A stretch of DNA of 64,000 nucleotides, from the NCBI RefSeq assembly GCF_019645875.1, contig NZ_CP081000.1:248001-312000 (forward strand), in the 5' to 3' direction. Both the position numbers and the translations under genes were made by a program. Source of the stretch: Mycolicibacterium senegalense. GTDB lineage: Bacteria; Actinomycetota; Actinomycetes; Mycobacteriales; Mycobacteriaceae. This document shows positions 17,610 to 26,709 of the stretch, piece by piece. The notes under the pieces are model-generated. The model saw only the letters and a list, made by a program, of their open reading frames with translations, was not told where the DNA came from and did not search any database. How positions within the stretch are numbered: the stretch's first letter is position 1; the number at the start of each line of letters is the position of its first letter.

Positions 17610-19436
17610 ATGACCTCAGCGACCATTCCGGGTCTGGACACCGCACCGACGAAGCATCAAGGTCTGCTGGCCTGGGTCCAGGAGGTCGCAGAGCTGACTC
17701 AACCCGATCGGGTGGTTTTCGCCGACGGGTCCGCCGAGGAGTACGACCGCCTGGCCGCCCACCTGGTCGAGGCGGGCACCTTCCAGAAGCTCAACGACGA
17801 GAAGCAGCCCAACTCGTACCTGGCGCTCTCCGATCCCTCCGACGTCGCCCGTGTCGAATCGCGCACCTTCATCTGCTCGGAGCGCGAGATCGACGCCGGC
17901 CCGACCAACAACTGGATGGACCCCGCCAAGATGCGCGGGATCATGACCGACCTGTACCGCGGCTCGATGCGCGGTCGCACCATGTGGGTGGTCCCGTTCT
18001 GCATGGGCCCGCTGGATGCCGAGGACCCCAAGCTCGGGGTGGAGATCACCGATTCCGAGTACGTGGTGGTCTCGATGCGCACCATGACCCGGATGGGCCA
18101 GGCCGCGCTCGACAAGATCGGTGAGGACGGCTTCTTCGTCAAGGCGCTGCATTCGATCGGCGCACCGCTTGAGCCCGGGCAGAAGGACGTCCCGTGGCCG
18201 TGCAACGACACCAAGTACATCACCCACTTCCCGGAGACCCGCGAGATCTGGAGCTTCGGTTCGGGCTACGGCGGTAACGCGCTGCTGGGCAAGAAGTGCT
18301 ACTCGCTGCGCATCGCCTCGGCGATGGCCCACGACGAGGGCTGGCTGGCCGAGCACATGCTGATCGTCAAGCTGATCTCCCCGGAGAACAAGGCCTACTT
18401 CATCGCCGCTGCTTTCCCGTCGGCCTGCGGCAAGACCAACCTCGCGATGCTGCAGCCGACCATCCCCGGCTGGCGTGCCGAGACCGTCGGTGACGACATC
18501 GCCTGGATGCGGTTCGGCAAGGACGGCCGCCTCTACGCCGTCAATCCGGAGTTCGGTTTCTTCGGCGTCGCGCCCGGCACCAACTGGGACTCCAACCCGA
18601 ACGCGATGAAGACCATCGCCGCGGGCAACACCGTCTTCACCAACGTGGCCAAGACCGACGACAACGACGTGTGGTGGGAAGGCCTCGAGGGCGACCCCGA
18701 CCACCTGATCGACTGGAAGGGCCACGACTGGTACCGCGAGTCGGAAGACAAGGCCGCACATCCTAACTCGCGTTACTGCACCCCGATCTCGCAGTGCCCG
18801 ACGCTGGCCCCGGAGTGGGACGACCCGCAGGGCGTGCCGATCTCGGCGATCCTGTTCGGCGGCCGTCGCAAGACCACGGTCCCGCTGGTGACCCAGGCCC
18901 GCGACTGGCAGCACGGCGTGTTCATCGGCGCCACCCTGGGTTCCGAGCAGACCGCGGCCGCCGAGGGCAAGGTCGGCACCGTGCGCCGCGACCCGATGGC
19001 CATGCTGCCGTTCCTCGGCTACAACGTCGGTGACTACTTCCAGCACTGGATCAACATCGGCAAGAACGCCGACGAGTCGAAGATGCCCGCGGTGTTCTTC
19101 GTCAACTGGTTCCGTCGTGGCGACGACGGCCGCTTCCTGTGGCCGGGCTTCGGTGAGAACAGCCGCGTGCTGAAGTGGGCCATCGAGCGCATCGAGCACA
19201 AGGCCGACGGCAAGAGCACCCCGATCGGCATCGTGCCGACCGCCGCTGATCTGGACCTGACCGGATTGGACGTGGATCCCGCCGACGTCGACGAGGCCCT
19301 GGCCGTCAACGTCGACGAGTGGAAGGCGGAGCTCCCGCTGATCGAGGAGTGGTTCGAGTTCGTCGGCGAGAAGCTGCCCACCGGCATCAAGGACGAGTTC
19401 GACGCCCTCAAGCACCGCCTGTCCGAGGAGTCCTAA
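17610..19436 (+). CDS. pckG: Phosphoenolpyruvate carboxykinase (GTP)
   Basis: Converts oxaloacetate plus GTP to PEP, CO2 and GDP, the entry to gluconeogenesis needed for growth on fatty acids and cholesterol. It has 608 residues, the normal length. The ATG at 17610 has an AGGAG site at good spacing; a GTG at 17568 in the same frame lacks support. Visible motifs are the P-loop/kinase-1 PSACGKTN with reactive Cys273 and Lys275, the kinase-2 GDDIAWM, the substrate loop [11 protein letters not shown], and the guanine-binding FFVNWFRR and [13 protein letters not shown]. This is the GTP family, with no ATP-type signature. A hairpin terminator follows the stop by about 60 bases. Confidence 0.97.
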   Translation: MTSATIPGLDTAPTKHQGLLAWVQEVAELTQPDRVVFADGSAEEYDRLAAHLVEAGTFQKLNDEKQPNSYLALSDPSDVARVESRTFICSEREIDAGPTNNWMDPAKMRGIMTDLYRGSMRGRTMWVVPFCMGPLDAEDPKLGVEITDSEYVVVSMRTMTRMGQAALDKIGEDGFFVKALHSIGAPLEPGQKDVPWPCNDTKYITHFPETREIWSFGSGYGGNALLGKKCYSLRIASAMAHDEGWLAEHMLIVKLISPENKAYFIAAAFPSACGKTNLAMLQPTIPGWRAETVGDDIAWMRFGKDGRLYAVNPEFGFFGVAPGTNWDSNPNAMKTIAAGNTVFTNVAKTDDNDVWWEGLEGDPDHLIDWKGHDWYRESEDKAAHPNSRYCTPISQCPTLAPEWDDPQGVPISAILFGGRRKTTVPLVTQARDWQHGVFIGATLGSEQTAAAEGKVGTVRRDPMAMLPFLGYNVGDYFQHWINIGKNADESKMPAVFFVNWFRRGDDGRFLWPGFGENSRVLKWAIERIEHKADGKSTPIGIVPTAADLDLTGLDVDPADVDEALAVNVDEWKAELPLIEEWFEFVGEKLPTGIKDEFDALKHRLSEES

Positions 19437-19447
19437 GGCTCAGCTAA

Positions 19448-19482
19448 GCACCGCGAGCGTGCGTGTCTGCCGGTAGACACGC
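19448..19482. repeat. Dispersed intergenic repeat, copy 1
   Basis: The first 22 bases (beginning GCACCGCGAGCGTGC) are identical to 51469-51490, and a second block with CGCCGCCACAC is also shared. Within this copy GCGTGTCT and AGACACGC form an 8-bp hairpin with a 6-base loop. Both copies lie just after the stop of a plus-strand gene facing a minus-strand gene, so the element may act in transcription termination. Confidence 0.6.
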
Positions 19483-19497
19483 CGCCACACGTCAACA

Positions 19498-19534
19498 AAA
19501 CGCGCACCCTCGTCATCGACGAGGGTGCGCGTTT
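19498..19534. terminator. Strong hairpin between convergent genes
   Basis: A perfect inverted repeat with 17-bp arms (AAACGCGCACCCTCGTC and its complement) around a 3-base loop ATC. The flanking A and T runs make it a possible bidirectional intrinsic terminator for pckG (plus) and the mmpL gene (minus). Confidence 0.8.
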
Positions 19535-19552
19535 GCATTGTGGCCCAAGGCA

Positions 19553-22500
19553 TCACGCGCGGGCCGGCCACCACATGCGCTCGCCCAGCAGGCTCATCGC
19601 CGCGGGCACCAGGTAGGTCCGCACCACGGTGATGTCGAGCAGCAGGCCGATGCCGATGGTGGAGCCGATCTGCACCAGGTTGAGCACCGTACCGCTCATC
19701 AGGGCGAACATCGTGATCGCGAAAACCACTCCGGCGGTGGTGATCACGCTCCCGGTACTGCCGAACCCCCGGATGATGCCGCTGATCACCCCGCTGTGGG
19801 ACTCTTCGCGGATGCGGGAGGCGAACAGCATGCTGTAGTCGGCGCCGACGGCGACCAGTGCCATGAACGACACCGGGAACACCGACCAGTCCAGGCTGAT
19901 GCCGACCAGGTGCTGCCAGATCATGGTGGACAGCCCGGCCGCCGCCCCGAAGGACAGCACCACCGCGGCGATCATCAGCAGCGGGGCCACCAGGCTGCGC
20001 AGCATCACGATCAGCACCAACAGCACCGCCACCACGGCCACGGCGCCGAAAAGCGCGAAGTCCCTCCAGGTTTGGTCGACGTGGCGTTGCGACAACGAGG
20101 CCAGGCCGGTCGATTCGATCTGCGCGTGCTCCAGCACGGTGCCCGTCGCGGCGTTGTTGGCCGCGGCGATGACGGCGGGTACCGCGCCCATCGCCTCGGC
20201 GCCGTAGGGGTTCACCGACCAGACCACCATCATCCGGGCGCTGCGCCCGTCCGGTGAGATCAGCAGCTGTTCACCGGCGGTGAAGCGACGGTCAGTGCGG
20301 CCCTCCGCTGGGAGGTAGAAACCCCGCCCGGCGCCGCTGCTGGTGTCGGCCGACATCCGGTGCAGGAAATCCGAGGCGCGGTCGAGGCCCGCACTGAGCT
20401 CGGTGGTCAGCGTGACCATGGTGTCGGTGCCGGTCTTCACCTGTCCCAGGCCCGCGGTGAGTCGGTCCAGACCCGTTTTCAGTTCGGTGATTCCGGCCAG
20501 CAGCCGGTTCAGTTCCTGTCGGGTCTGCTCAGGGGTGCGGGTGCCGAGCTGATCGAGCGTGGCCCGCAGTTTCTTGATACCCGCACGGAGGTCGGGCAGG
20601 GTGTCGAGCGCGGTGGTGACGGGGCCTTCGGGAACCAGCGGAGCTGCGAGCGTCAATCCGTTGACCGCCAGTAGTGCGCGCCCGCCGGTGGCCGCATCGA
20701 GGTCGGCGAACGCCTGCCTGGCGCGCATGCAGGAGCTGTCCGCGGCGCAGGCCGTCGAGGGCTCGGGGCCGGTGAGCGGATCGAACACCGCGTGCAATGC
20801 CGCCGTCGGGGCAGCCAATCGCTTTTGTGCGGAATCGATTTCGTTGACCACCTGATCGAGCGAGTCGGTGGCGTTGGAGATGCTGCGCACCGCGGTCACC
20901 ACATCCAGGGAACCGCCGGAGAGCTTGCCCACCACCCGATCGGCCGATTCCAGGGTGCCGAGAAGGTTGCGTGCCAGGTCGACCAGGGAGCGCGCGCCGT
21001 CGGTGAGTTCGGGCAGCCGCGCGGACGCGTTCGCTGAGCCGTCGTGCAACTGCGTCACCCCGCTGGCCAGCCGCTTGAGTTGCGGGATGGCCTGCTCGAC
21101 GCGATCGTGTGCGTCTTGGAGTCCCGCGCTGACTTGCGCGGTCTGCGAGCCGATGGCCGTTTCCGGCAAGGGTTTTCCCTCCGGCCGGGTGATGGAGCGG
21201 ACGTAGGCCACCTCGGGCAGGTTGCCGATCGACATGGCGATCAGGTCCAGCGCCGCCAGGTCATTGGTGTTGCGCATGTCGTGGTCGGCCCGGATCGTGA
21301 TGAACTCGGGTGCGGCCTCGTTGACTCCCCAGTGGCGGTAGACGGCCTCATAGCCGCGCTTGCTGTCGGTGGCACGCAACTGCATGGCGTTCTCGTCGAT
21401 GTTCGGTTCGAAGGTGAACAGCACCGAACTCATGGCGATGAGGAAGGCCAGCGATGCTGCGACCAGTGCCGGCGCCCGGCGGATGATGGCCGCTCCGCGC
21501 CTGCGCCAGCGTCTTTCGTCGAGTGGCCGGGGCTCGGCGTATCCGCGTCGGCCCCACAGCGCCATGATGGCCGGCGTCAGCGTCAGGCTGACCGCCACGG
21601 TGATCGCGATCGAGAGCGCGATCGGTGGTCCTGCGGTGCGGAACATCCCGATCTTGGTGAACACCATGGCCATTCCGGCGCCCGCGATGGTCAGCGCGGA
21701 GGCGATGACGATGCCGGCGGTGTGCGCACCCGACCGGGCCACCGCGTCGTCGACGGGCATTCCGCGCCGCCTGCCCTCGTGGTAGTTGGCCAGCAGGAAG
21801 ATGCCGTAGTCGGTGCCCGCGCCCAGCACCATCGCGGTCACCAGCGCGATCGTGAAGTTCGAGACCGTCAGGAGGTCGTTGCCGCCCAGCCAGGAGATCA
21901 CCGGCCGTGCCACGGCCAATGAGATGCCAACGGTGAGAAGTGGAATCATCGACGTGATCAGCGACCGGTAGACGGCGAGCAGAAGCAGCGTGATCAGCAC
22001 GACCGAGACCACCGTGATGATGGCCAGCGAGATGTCGATGGCAGAGAACAGATCCGACAAGGTCGGGGCGGCTCCGGTGAAATGCACGTCGAGGCCGGAG
22101 GGCCGGGGCAGGGCGGCCACTTCGGCGCGGACGTTCTCGGTGGACCGGTGGGCGCGGGTGGAGCCGACGTCGCCGGTGGTGGCGACGATCAGGTGGATGG
22201 CTTTCCCGTCGGGGCTCAGTCCGGTGCCCTCCAGGCCGTCAGTGCCGTAGGTGTCGAGGACGTAAGCGACGTCGTCCTTGTCGGCCACCAACCGGGCGAC
22301 CAGCTCGCGGTAGAACGCCGTATCCGCCGCGTCGAGGACGCGGTCGCTGGACACCACGATGCTGCCGACGGCGGTGGTATCGGGGACGCCGAAGTCCCGG
22401 GACATCTGCCGCAGGGTCTCGGTGGTCGGGCTTTCCGGGGTGAACGGGGCGGAGTGCTCGGCCACCGTCCGTTCGAGCTGGGGGATGGCCAGGTTGAGCA

Positions 22501-22591
22501 CGCCGGCGGCGGCCAGCCACGCCCCCAGTACCAACCACGCATACCTCGCGCAGACTCTGGAGAGTTTGCCGAAGATCGCCAGATTGTGCAT
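19553..22591 (-). CDS. MmpL family RND transporter (MmpL4/5-type, with coiled-coil insert)
   Basis: Inner-membrane transporter of 1012 residues from the ATG at 22591 (MHNLAIFGKLSRVCARYAW). In-frame sequence upstream to 22777 runs back over the divergent tetR gene and is not membrane-like. The proton-relay motifs are GAGTDYGIFLLANYHEGRRRG in the first half and VGADYSMLFASRIREES in the second. Between the second-half porter segments lies a long helical insertion (about 490-770, many heptads, with a Cys pair CAADSSC), which places it with MmpL1/2/4/5-type proteins and not MmpL3/MmpL11. These usually work with an MmpS periplasmic partner, and no mmpS is present here. It is divergent from a TetR gene with two candidate operators between, so probably repressed by it. 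Substrate unknown. Confidence 0.9.
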   Translation of the reverse strand: MHNLAIFGKLSRVCARYAWLVLGAWLAAAGVLNLAIPQLERTVAEHSAPFTPESPTTETLRQMSRDFGVPDTTAVGSIVVSSDRVLDAADTAFYRELVARLVADKDDVAYVLDTYGTDGLEGTGLSPDGKAIHLIVATTGDVGSTRAHRSTENVRAEVAALPRPSGLDVHFTGAAPTLSDLFSAIDISLAIITVVSVVLITLLLLAVYRSLITSMIPLLTVGISLAVARPVISWLGGNDLLTVSNFTIALVTAMVLGAGTDYGIFLLANYHEGRRRGMPVDDAVARSGAHTAGIVIASALTIAGAGMAMVFTKIGMFRTAGPPIALSIAITVAVSLTLTPAIMALWGRRGYAEPRPLDERRWRRRGAAIIRRAPALVAASLAFLIAMSSVLFTFEPNIDENAMQLRATDSKRGYEAVYRHWGVNEAAPEFITIRADHDMRNTNDLAALDLIAMSIGNLPEVAYVRSITRPEGKPLPETAIGSQTAQVSAGLQDAHDRVEQAIPQLKRLASGVTQLHDGSANASARLPELTDGARSLVDLARNLLGTLESADRVVGKLSGGSLDVVTAVRSISNATDSLDQVVNEIDSAQKRLAAPTAALHAVFDPLTGPEPSTACAADSSCMRARQAFADLDAATGGRALLAVNGLTLAAPLVPEGPVTTALDTLPDLRAGIKKLRATLDQLGTRTPEQTRQELNRLLAGITELKTGLDRLTAGLGQVKTGTDTMVTLTTELSAGLDRASDFLHRMSADTSSGAGRGFYLPAEGRTDRRFTAGEQLLISPDGRSARMMVVWSVNPYGAEAMGAVPAVIAAANNAATGTVLEHAQIESTGLASLSQRHVDQTWRDFALFGAVAVVAVLLVLIVMLRSLVAPLLMIAAVVLSFGAAAGLSTMIWQHLVGISLDWSVFPVSFMALVAVGADYSMLFASRIREESHSGVISGIIRGFGSTGSVITTAGVVFAITMFALMSGTVLNLVQIGSTIGIGLLLDITVVRTYLVPAAMSLLGERMWWPARA

Positions 22592-22601
22592 TCCGGCATC
22601 G

Positions 22602-22617
22602 TAGACCAATCGGTCTA
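22602..22617. promoter_or_regulatory. TetR-type operator 1
   Basis: Perfect palindrome TAGACC-AATC-GGTCTA in the gap between the divergent mmpL and tetR genes, 11 bases upstream of the mmpL start. The TAGACC/GGTCTA half-sites are a common TetR-family operator form, so autoregulation and mmpL repression are likely. Confidence 0.65.
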
Positions 22618-22634
22618 TAGGCGGTCGACTAGGA

Positions 22635-22650
22635 TGTACCGACTGGTCTA
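22635..22650. promoter_or_regulatory. TetR-type operator 2 (imperfect)
   Basis: Second site TGTACC-GACT-GGTCTA, matching operator 1 in the right half-site fully and the left half-site at 4 of 6 positions. It is offset 33 bp (about three helical turns) from operator 1 and lies just before the tetR translation start. Confidence 0.5.
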
Positions 22651-22676
22651 TTTCGGTGATTGAGAGGGTGGCGACA

Positions 22677-23243
22677 GTGGCCGGCCCGCGGGAGCGTCTG
22701 ATCCAGAGCGCCATCGAGCTGATGCGCGAGTACGGCGTGCACGCCACCGGGCTCAGCGACCTGCTGGAACGCAGCAATACCGCGCGCGGATCGATTTATC
22801 AGCACTTTCCTGCCGGCAAAGCCGAGCTGATGGAGCAGGCCACGCTGGAAGCCGGGCGGATCATCACCGCCAAGATCGAGCAGTTGACGCAGGCGCTACC
22901 CGCCGAGACGGTGATCGACGCGTTCATCGACGGCTGGAAACGGAACCTGACGGACAGCTCATTCGCGGCGGGCTGTCCCATCATGGCCGCCGCCCAGGCC
23001 GCACCGGATGCGCTGGCAATCCGTGAGGCCTCGGCCAAGGTATTTGCTGACTGGTCCAGGGTGATCGGTGAGTCGATCAAGTCCAAAGGAGTTGACGCCG
23101 CCACCGCGGCCTCGCTCGGCAGCTTCATTGTCAGCTCACTGGAAGGGGCCATCATCCAGTGCCGCAGCGCCCGGTCCTTGCAGCCCCTCGACGACGCAAA
23201 GACCGGTCTGATGCTGCTGCTACGGCGTGAGGACGCTGACTGA
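22677..23243 (+). CDS. TetR/AcrR family transcriptional repressor
   Basis: Regulator of 188 residues from the GTG at 22677, preceded by GAGAGGG at good spacing; other in-frame GTGs at 22656 and 22668 are possible. The N-terminal helix-turn-helix is typical: LIQSAIELMREYGVHATGLSDLL then RGSIYQHFPAGKAEL. The C-terminal ligand domain resembles the LmrA/YxaF-type TetR group (TDSSFAAGCPIMAAAQ). It is divergent from the mmpL gene and the likely owner of the two palindromic sites at 22602 and 22635. It could also act on the 14-bp inverted repeat between its stop and fadD4. Ligand unknown; a fatty-acid or lipid inducer would fit. Confidence 0.9.
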   Translation: MAGPRERLIQSAIELMREYGVHATGLSDLLERSNTARGSIYQHFPAGKAELMEQATLEAGRIITAKIEQLTQALPAETVIDAFIDGWKRNLTDSSFAAGCPIMAAAQAAPDALAIREASAKVFADWSRVIGESIKSKGVDAATAASLGSFIVSSLEGAIIQCRSARSLQPLDDAKTGLMLLLRREDAD

Positions 23244-23275
23244 CGGCGCCACTTGACGCCTGTCAAGTGGCGCCG
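23244..23275. promoter_or_regulatory. Long perfect inverted repeat before fadD4 operon
   Basis: Perfect 14-bp arms (CGGCGCCACTTGAC and its complement) around a 4-base loop GCCT. It begins at the base after the tetR stop and ends 14 bases before the fadD4 ATG. The core TTGAC-GCCT-GTCAA looks like a TetR-type operator, while the GC-rich outer arms could also make a terminator for tetR. There is no room for another promoter between it and fadD4, so control of the operon through this element is likely. Confidence 0.55.
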
Positions 23276-23289
23276 GTTACAGTGCCATC

Positions 23290-24810
23290 ATGCAGATCCG
23301 CGAGCATGCCGAGGCCAACCCCGAAAAGCCGGCCATCATCCTCCACCCGTCGGGAACCGTCGTGACGTTCGGCGAGCTGGAGGCCCGGGCGAATCGGCTG
23401 GCGCATTACTTCCGGCAGCACGGGCTGCAAGAAGGCGATGTGGTCGCGATCCTCATGGAGAACAACGAGCACATCCATGCGGTCATGTGGGCGGCACGGC
23501 GCAGCGGGCTGTACTACGTGCCGATCAACACCCACCTGACCGCGGCCGAGGCGGCCTACATCATCGACAACAGCGGGGCCAAGGCCATCGTCGGCTCGGC
23601 CGTCCTCAAGGACGTGCTGAGCGGTCTCGAAAAGGAGCTGCCCGACGGCCTGCCCGGCATCCTGCTGATCGCAGACGGTGAGCTCGATGGCTGGCAGCGC
23701 TACCCGGAGGCCGTCGCAGACCTGCCCGAGACTCCGATTGACGACGAGATGGACGGCGACCTGCTGCAGTACTCGTCCGGTACGACAGGCCGGCCCAAGG
23801 GCATCAAACGCGAGTTGCCGCACGTGCCGCCGTCGGAGACCCCCGGCATGATGGCGGCGTTGGTGGGCTTCTGGATGCAGCCCGACTCGGTGTATCTGAG
23901 CCCCGCGCCGCTCTACCACACCGCCCCCTCGGTGTGGTCGATGCAGACTCATGCCGCCGGCATCACCACGGTAGTGCTGGAGCGTTTCGATGCCGAAGGG
24001 TGCCTGGAGGCGATCCAGAAGAACAAGGTCACCCAGGGTCAATTCGTGCCGGTGATGTTCACCCGCATGCTGAAACTCCCTGAAAGCGTGCGGAATTCGT
24101 ACGATCTGTCCAGCCTGCGTCGTGTCATGCATGCCGCCGCGCCATGCCCGGTCGAGATCAAGAAGCAGATGATCGACTGGTGGGGGCCCATCGTCGACGA
24201 GTACTACGCCTCCTCGGAAGCCATCGGCGCGACCGTGATCTTCGCCGAGGACTGGCTGACGCACCCGGGTTCGGTCGGTAAGCCGATGAACGGCCTCGTG
24301 CACATCCTCGACGAGGACGGCAACGAACTGCCGCCGGGCCAGGCCGGGGAGATCTTCTTCGAGGGCGGACAGGACTTCGAATACCTCAACGACGCGGCGA
24401 AGACTGCCTCCTCACGTGACTCACACGGCTGGAAGACGGTGGGGGACATCGGGTATGTCGACGAGGAGGGCTACCTCTACCTCACCGACCGGCGCCACCA
24501 CATGATCATCTCGGGCGGGGTGAACATCTACCCGCAGGAAGCCGAGAACATGCTCGTCGTTCACCCGTTGGTGATGGACGCCGCGGTGTTCGGCATTCCC
24601 GACGACGAGATGGGCCAGAGTGTCAAGGGCGTGGTGCAGACCGTGGACCCGGCCGATGCGACACCGGAGTTCGCCGACGAGCTGCTGTCGTGGCTGCGCG
24701 AGCGGCTGACGCACTACAAGTGCCCGCGCAGTATCTCGTTCGAGGTGGAGCTGCCCCGCACCGACACCGGCAAGCTGTACAAACAGGAGCTGATAAACAA
24801 GTACTCGTGA
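23290..24810 (+). CDS. fadD4: Acyl-CoA synthetase/ligase, FadD4-like
   Basis: ANL-family adenylating enzyme of 506 residues that would activate a carboxylic acid to its CoA thioester. The AMP-binding P-loop is YSSGTTGRPKGIKRE (about residue 159). The A5 motif YYASSEAIGAT, A7/A8 GWKTVGDIGYVDEEGYLYLTDRR with the hinge, and the catalytic lysine motif TDTGKLYKQ near the C-terminus are all intact. The N-terminus (MQIREHAEANPEKPAIILHP) fits my memory of Rv0214 FadD4. It is the first gene of a plus-strand operon and its stop overlaps the next start in GTGA. There is no obvious ribosome site before the ATG, so it may be leaderless or nearly so. Substrate unknown. Confidence 0.88.
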   Translation: MQIREHAEANPEKPAIILHPSGTVVTFGELEARANRLAHYFRQHGLQEGDVVAILMENNEHIHAVMWAARRSGLYYVPINTHLTAAEAAYIIDNSGAKAIVGSAVLKDVLSGLEKELPDGLPGILLIADGELDGWQRYPEAVADLPETPIDDEMDGDLLQYSSGTTGRPKGIKRELPHVPPSETPGMMAALVGFWMQPDSVYLSPAPLYHTAPSVWSMQTHAAGITTVVLERFDAEGCLEAIQKNKVTQGQFVPVMFTRMLKLPESVRNSYDLSSLRRVMHAAAPCPVEIKKQMIDWWGPIVDEYYASSEAIGATVIFAEDWLTHPGSVGKPMNGLVHILDEDGNELPPGQAGEIFFEGGQDFEYLNDAAKTASSRDSHGWKTVGDIGYVDEEGYLYLTDRRHHMIISGGVNIYPQEAENMLVVHPLVMDAAVFGIPDDEMGQSVKGVVQTVDPADATPEFADELLSWLRERLTHYKCPRSISFEVELPRTDTGKLYKQELINKYS

Positions 24811-25712
24811 CCGTCGTGGAGTTGCCCGCGGGCATCCGGGTCGGGGTCGACACCCCGACCGATGCCGCGACGTTTACGCTGACCGAGCGCCCCGACGCGG
24901 ACCGGCGCATGGTCACCGTGGAGTCGGTCGAGCAGGCACTGGGGCAACTCACCGAGCGGTGCCAGCGCTGGCCGCAGGCCGCGGCGGTCTGTGACGACGT
25001 GCTGCGGTCGCTGGATCCGGCCGGATCGACCCGGGCGGGGTTGATCACCGAATCTCTGGCGTATTCGACGTTGCAGTCGGGCGGGGAGTTCGCCCGCTGG
25101 CTGGCCGAACGTGGGCCGGCCACCGCGCCGCTGCTGCCCGAGCCGGTGCAGGCGCATCGCGACGGGAACACCCTGCATGTCCGGTTCAACCGGCCGCAGC
25201 GGCACAACGCGTTCTCCACCGACGCCCGCGGTGCGCTGCTCGAAGCGCTCGACGTGGCGCGACTGGACCCCTCGGTGGACGAGGTGGTGCTCGGCGGCAA
25301 CGGCCGATCTTTCTGCAGCGGAGGTGATCTGGCGGAGTTCGGCTCGTTCGCCGACCCGGCCAGCGCCCACGTGGCCCGCACCCGGCACAGTCCCGCGCTG
25401 GTGCTGGACGAAGTGACGGCGAGGCTGGGGCGAGGCTGCCGTGCCGAGGTGCACGGCCAGGTCCTGGGCAGCGGACTGGAGATGGCGGCGTTCTGCGGTT
25501 GGGTCAGCTGCGATCCGGACGCCACCATCGGCCTTCCGGAGCTGGCCCTCGGGCTGATTCCCGGAGCGGGCGGCACCGTGAGCATCACCCGCCGTATCGG
25601 CCGGTGGCGCACCGCCTACCTCGTGCTGTCTGGGCGCACCATCGACGCGGCCACCGCGCTGGCCTGGGGCCTGGTGGACGAGGTGCGGCCGGTACCGGTG
25701 ACTGTGCGGTGA
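24807..25712 (+). CDS. Enoyl-CoA hydratase/isomerase family protein
   Basis: Crotonase-fold protein of 301 residues. The crotonase domain occupies about 112-300: NRPQRHNAFS, the oxyanion-hole segments SFCSGGDL and GQVLGSGLEM, and the two catalytic-type glutamates E225 and E245 (GLPELALGLIPGAGG). This supports hydratase activity and not only isomerase. The first 110 residues are an additional domain I do not recognise; most crotonases lack it. The GTG start overlaps the fadD4 stop (GTGA). It probably acts on the acyl-CoA made by the upstream synthetase. Confidence 0.85.
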   Translation: MTVVELPAGIRVGVDTPTDAATFTLTERPDADRRMVTVESVEQALGQLTERCQRWPQAAAVCDDVLRSLDPAGSTRAGLITESLAYSTLQSGGEFARWLAERGPATAPLLPEPVQAHRDGNTLHVRFNRPQRHNAFSTDARGALLEALDVARLDPSVDEVVLGGNGRSFCSGGDLAEFGSFADPASAHVARTRHSPALVLDEVTARLGRGCRAEVHGQVLGSGLEMAAFCGWVSCDPDATIGLPELALGLIPGAGGTVSITRRIGRWRTAYLVLSGRTIDAATALAWGLVDEVRPVPVTVR

Positions 25713-25716
25713 GGGC

Positions 25717-26709
25717 GTGACTGGCATAGTGCGAGATGTGAAACAGGGTGGTCCGTTCTTCGATGACCTGCAGGTCGGCCAGGTTTTCGACACCGCGCCG
25801 TCGATGACCTTGACCTCCGGGGCGGCCGCGACCCACCAGGCGATCCTCGGTGACCGGCTGCGGCTGGCACTCGATGCCGACCTTGCCGCCGCGGTGACCG
25901 GGGAGCCCGGTCCGCTGGCGCACCCCGCGCTGGTGTGCGACGTGGCGATCGGGCAGAGCACCCTGGTGACGCAACGGGTCAGGGCCAACCTGTTCTACCG
26001 GGGCCTGGCCTTTCACCGTTTCCCGGTGATCGGGGACACCTTGTATACCCGCACCGAAGTGGTTGGCCTCAAGCAGAATTCGGCGAAACCGGGACGGGCG
26101 GCCACCGGTCTGGCCGCGCTGCGGATGGCCACGGTGGACCAGTTGGACCGCAAGGTGCTCGACTTCTACCGCTGCGCGATGCTGCCGCTGTCCGGCGATG
26201 ATGTCGAGACCGGGCACGCCGACGATCTGTCGACCATCGGGGCCGACGCGACAGCGCCGAACCCCACAGCCGGCTGGGATGCGGATGCCTTCCGGACCCG
26301 GGTCCCCGGGCCGCATTTCGACCCCGCACTGGCCGGCACGGTGCTGCACAGTACGGCCGACGTGGTCAGCAGCGCTCCTGAACTGGCCCGGTTGTCCCTC
26401 AATATCGCTGCCACCCATCATGATTGGCGTGCCGGCGGCCGGCGCCTGGTGTACGGCGGGCACACGATCGGGCTGGCCCTGGCCCAGGCCACGCGACTGC
26501 TCCCCAACCTGGTCACCGTGCTGGCCTGGGAATCGTGCGACCACACCGGGCCGGTGCACGAGGGCGACACACTGTTCAGTGAGCTGCACGTGGAATCTTC
26601 CGACGCCGGTGTCCTGCAATTGCGCTCGCTCGTATACGCGGCCGGTGATCCCGACGGCGGCGATGACCACCAGGTGCTGGACTGGCGGTTCAGCGCGCTG
26701 CAGTTCTGA
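25717..26709 (+). CDS. Double-hotdog MaoC-like protein (Rv0216 family)
   Basis: Protein of 330 residues with two hotdog halves, resembling Rv0216 of M. tuberculosis, whose structure is a double hotdog related to R-specific enoyl-CoA hydratases. The N-terminal half has PFFDDLQVGQVFDTAPSMTLT, like MaoC starts. The C-terminal half contains NIAATHHDWRAGGRRLVYGGHTIGLALAQATR, matching the hydratase-2 loop in which Asp and His act, though no activity was clear for Rv0216 itself. The start is a GTG at 25717, 4 bases after the previous stop; a GTG at 25738 is also possible. It is followed with a 1-base overlap by the CoA-transferase gene. Confidence 0.85.
   Translation: MTGIVRDVKQGGPFFDDLQVGQVFDTAPSMTLTSGAAATHQAILGDRLRLALDADLAAAVTGEPGPLAHPALVCDVAIGQSTLVTQRVRANLFYRGLAFHRFPVIGDTLYTRTEVVGLKQNSAKPGRAATGLAALRMATVDQLDRKVLDFYRCAMLPLSGDDVETGHADDLSTIGADATAPNPTAGWDADAFRTRVPGPHFDPALAGTVLHSTADVVSSAPELARLSLNIAATHHDWRAGGRRLVYGGHTIGLALAQATRLLPNLVTVLAWESCDHTGPVHEGDTLFSELHVESSDAGVLQLRSLVYAAGDPDGGDDHQVLDWRFSALQF

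Noticed and set aside
19438..19552. Small RNA gene in the pckG-mmpL gap
   Set aside because: The two hairpins are better explained as a repeat and a bidirectional terminator; no promoter is apparent.
22592..22777. N-terminal extension of the 19553 MmpL protein
   Set aside because: It would run through the operator region and the start of tetR, and the sequence is not membrane-protein-like.
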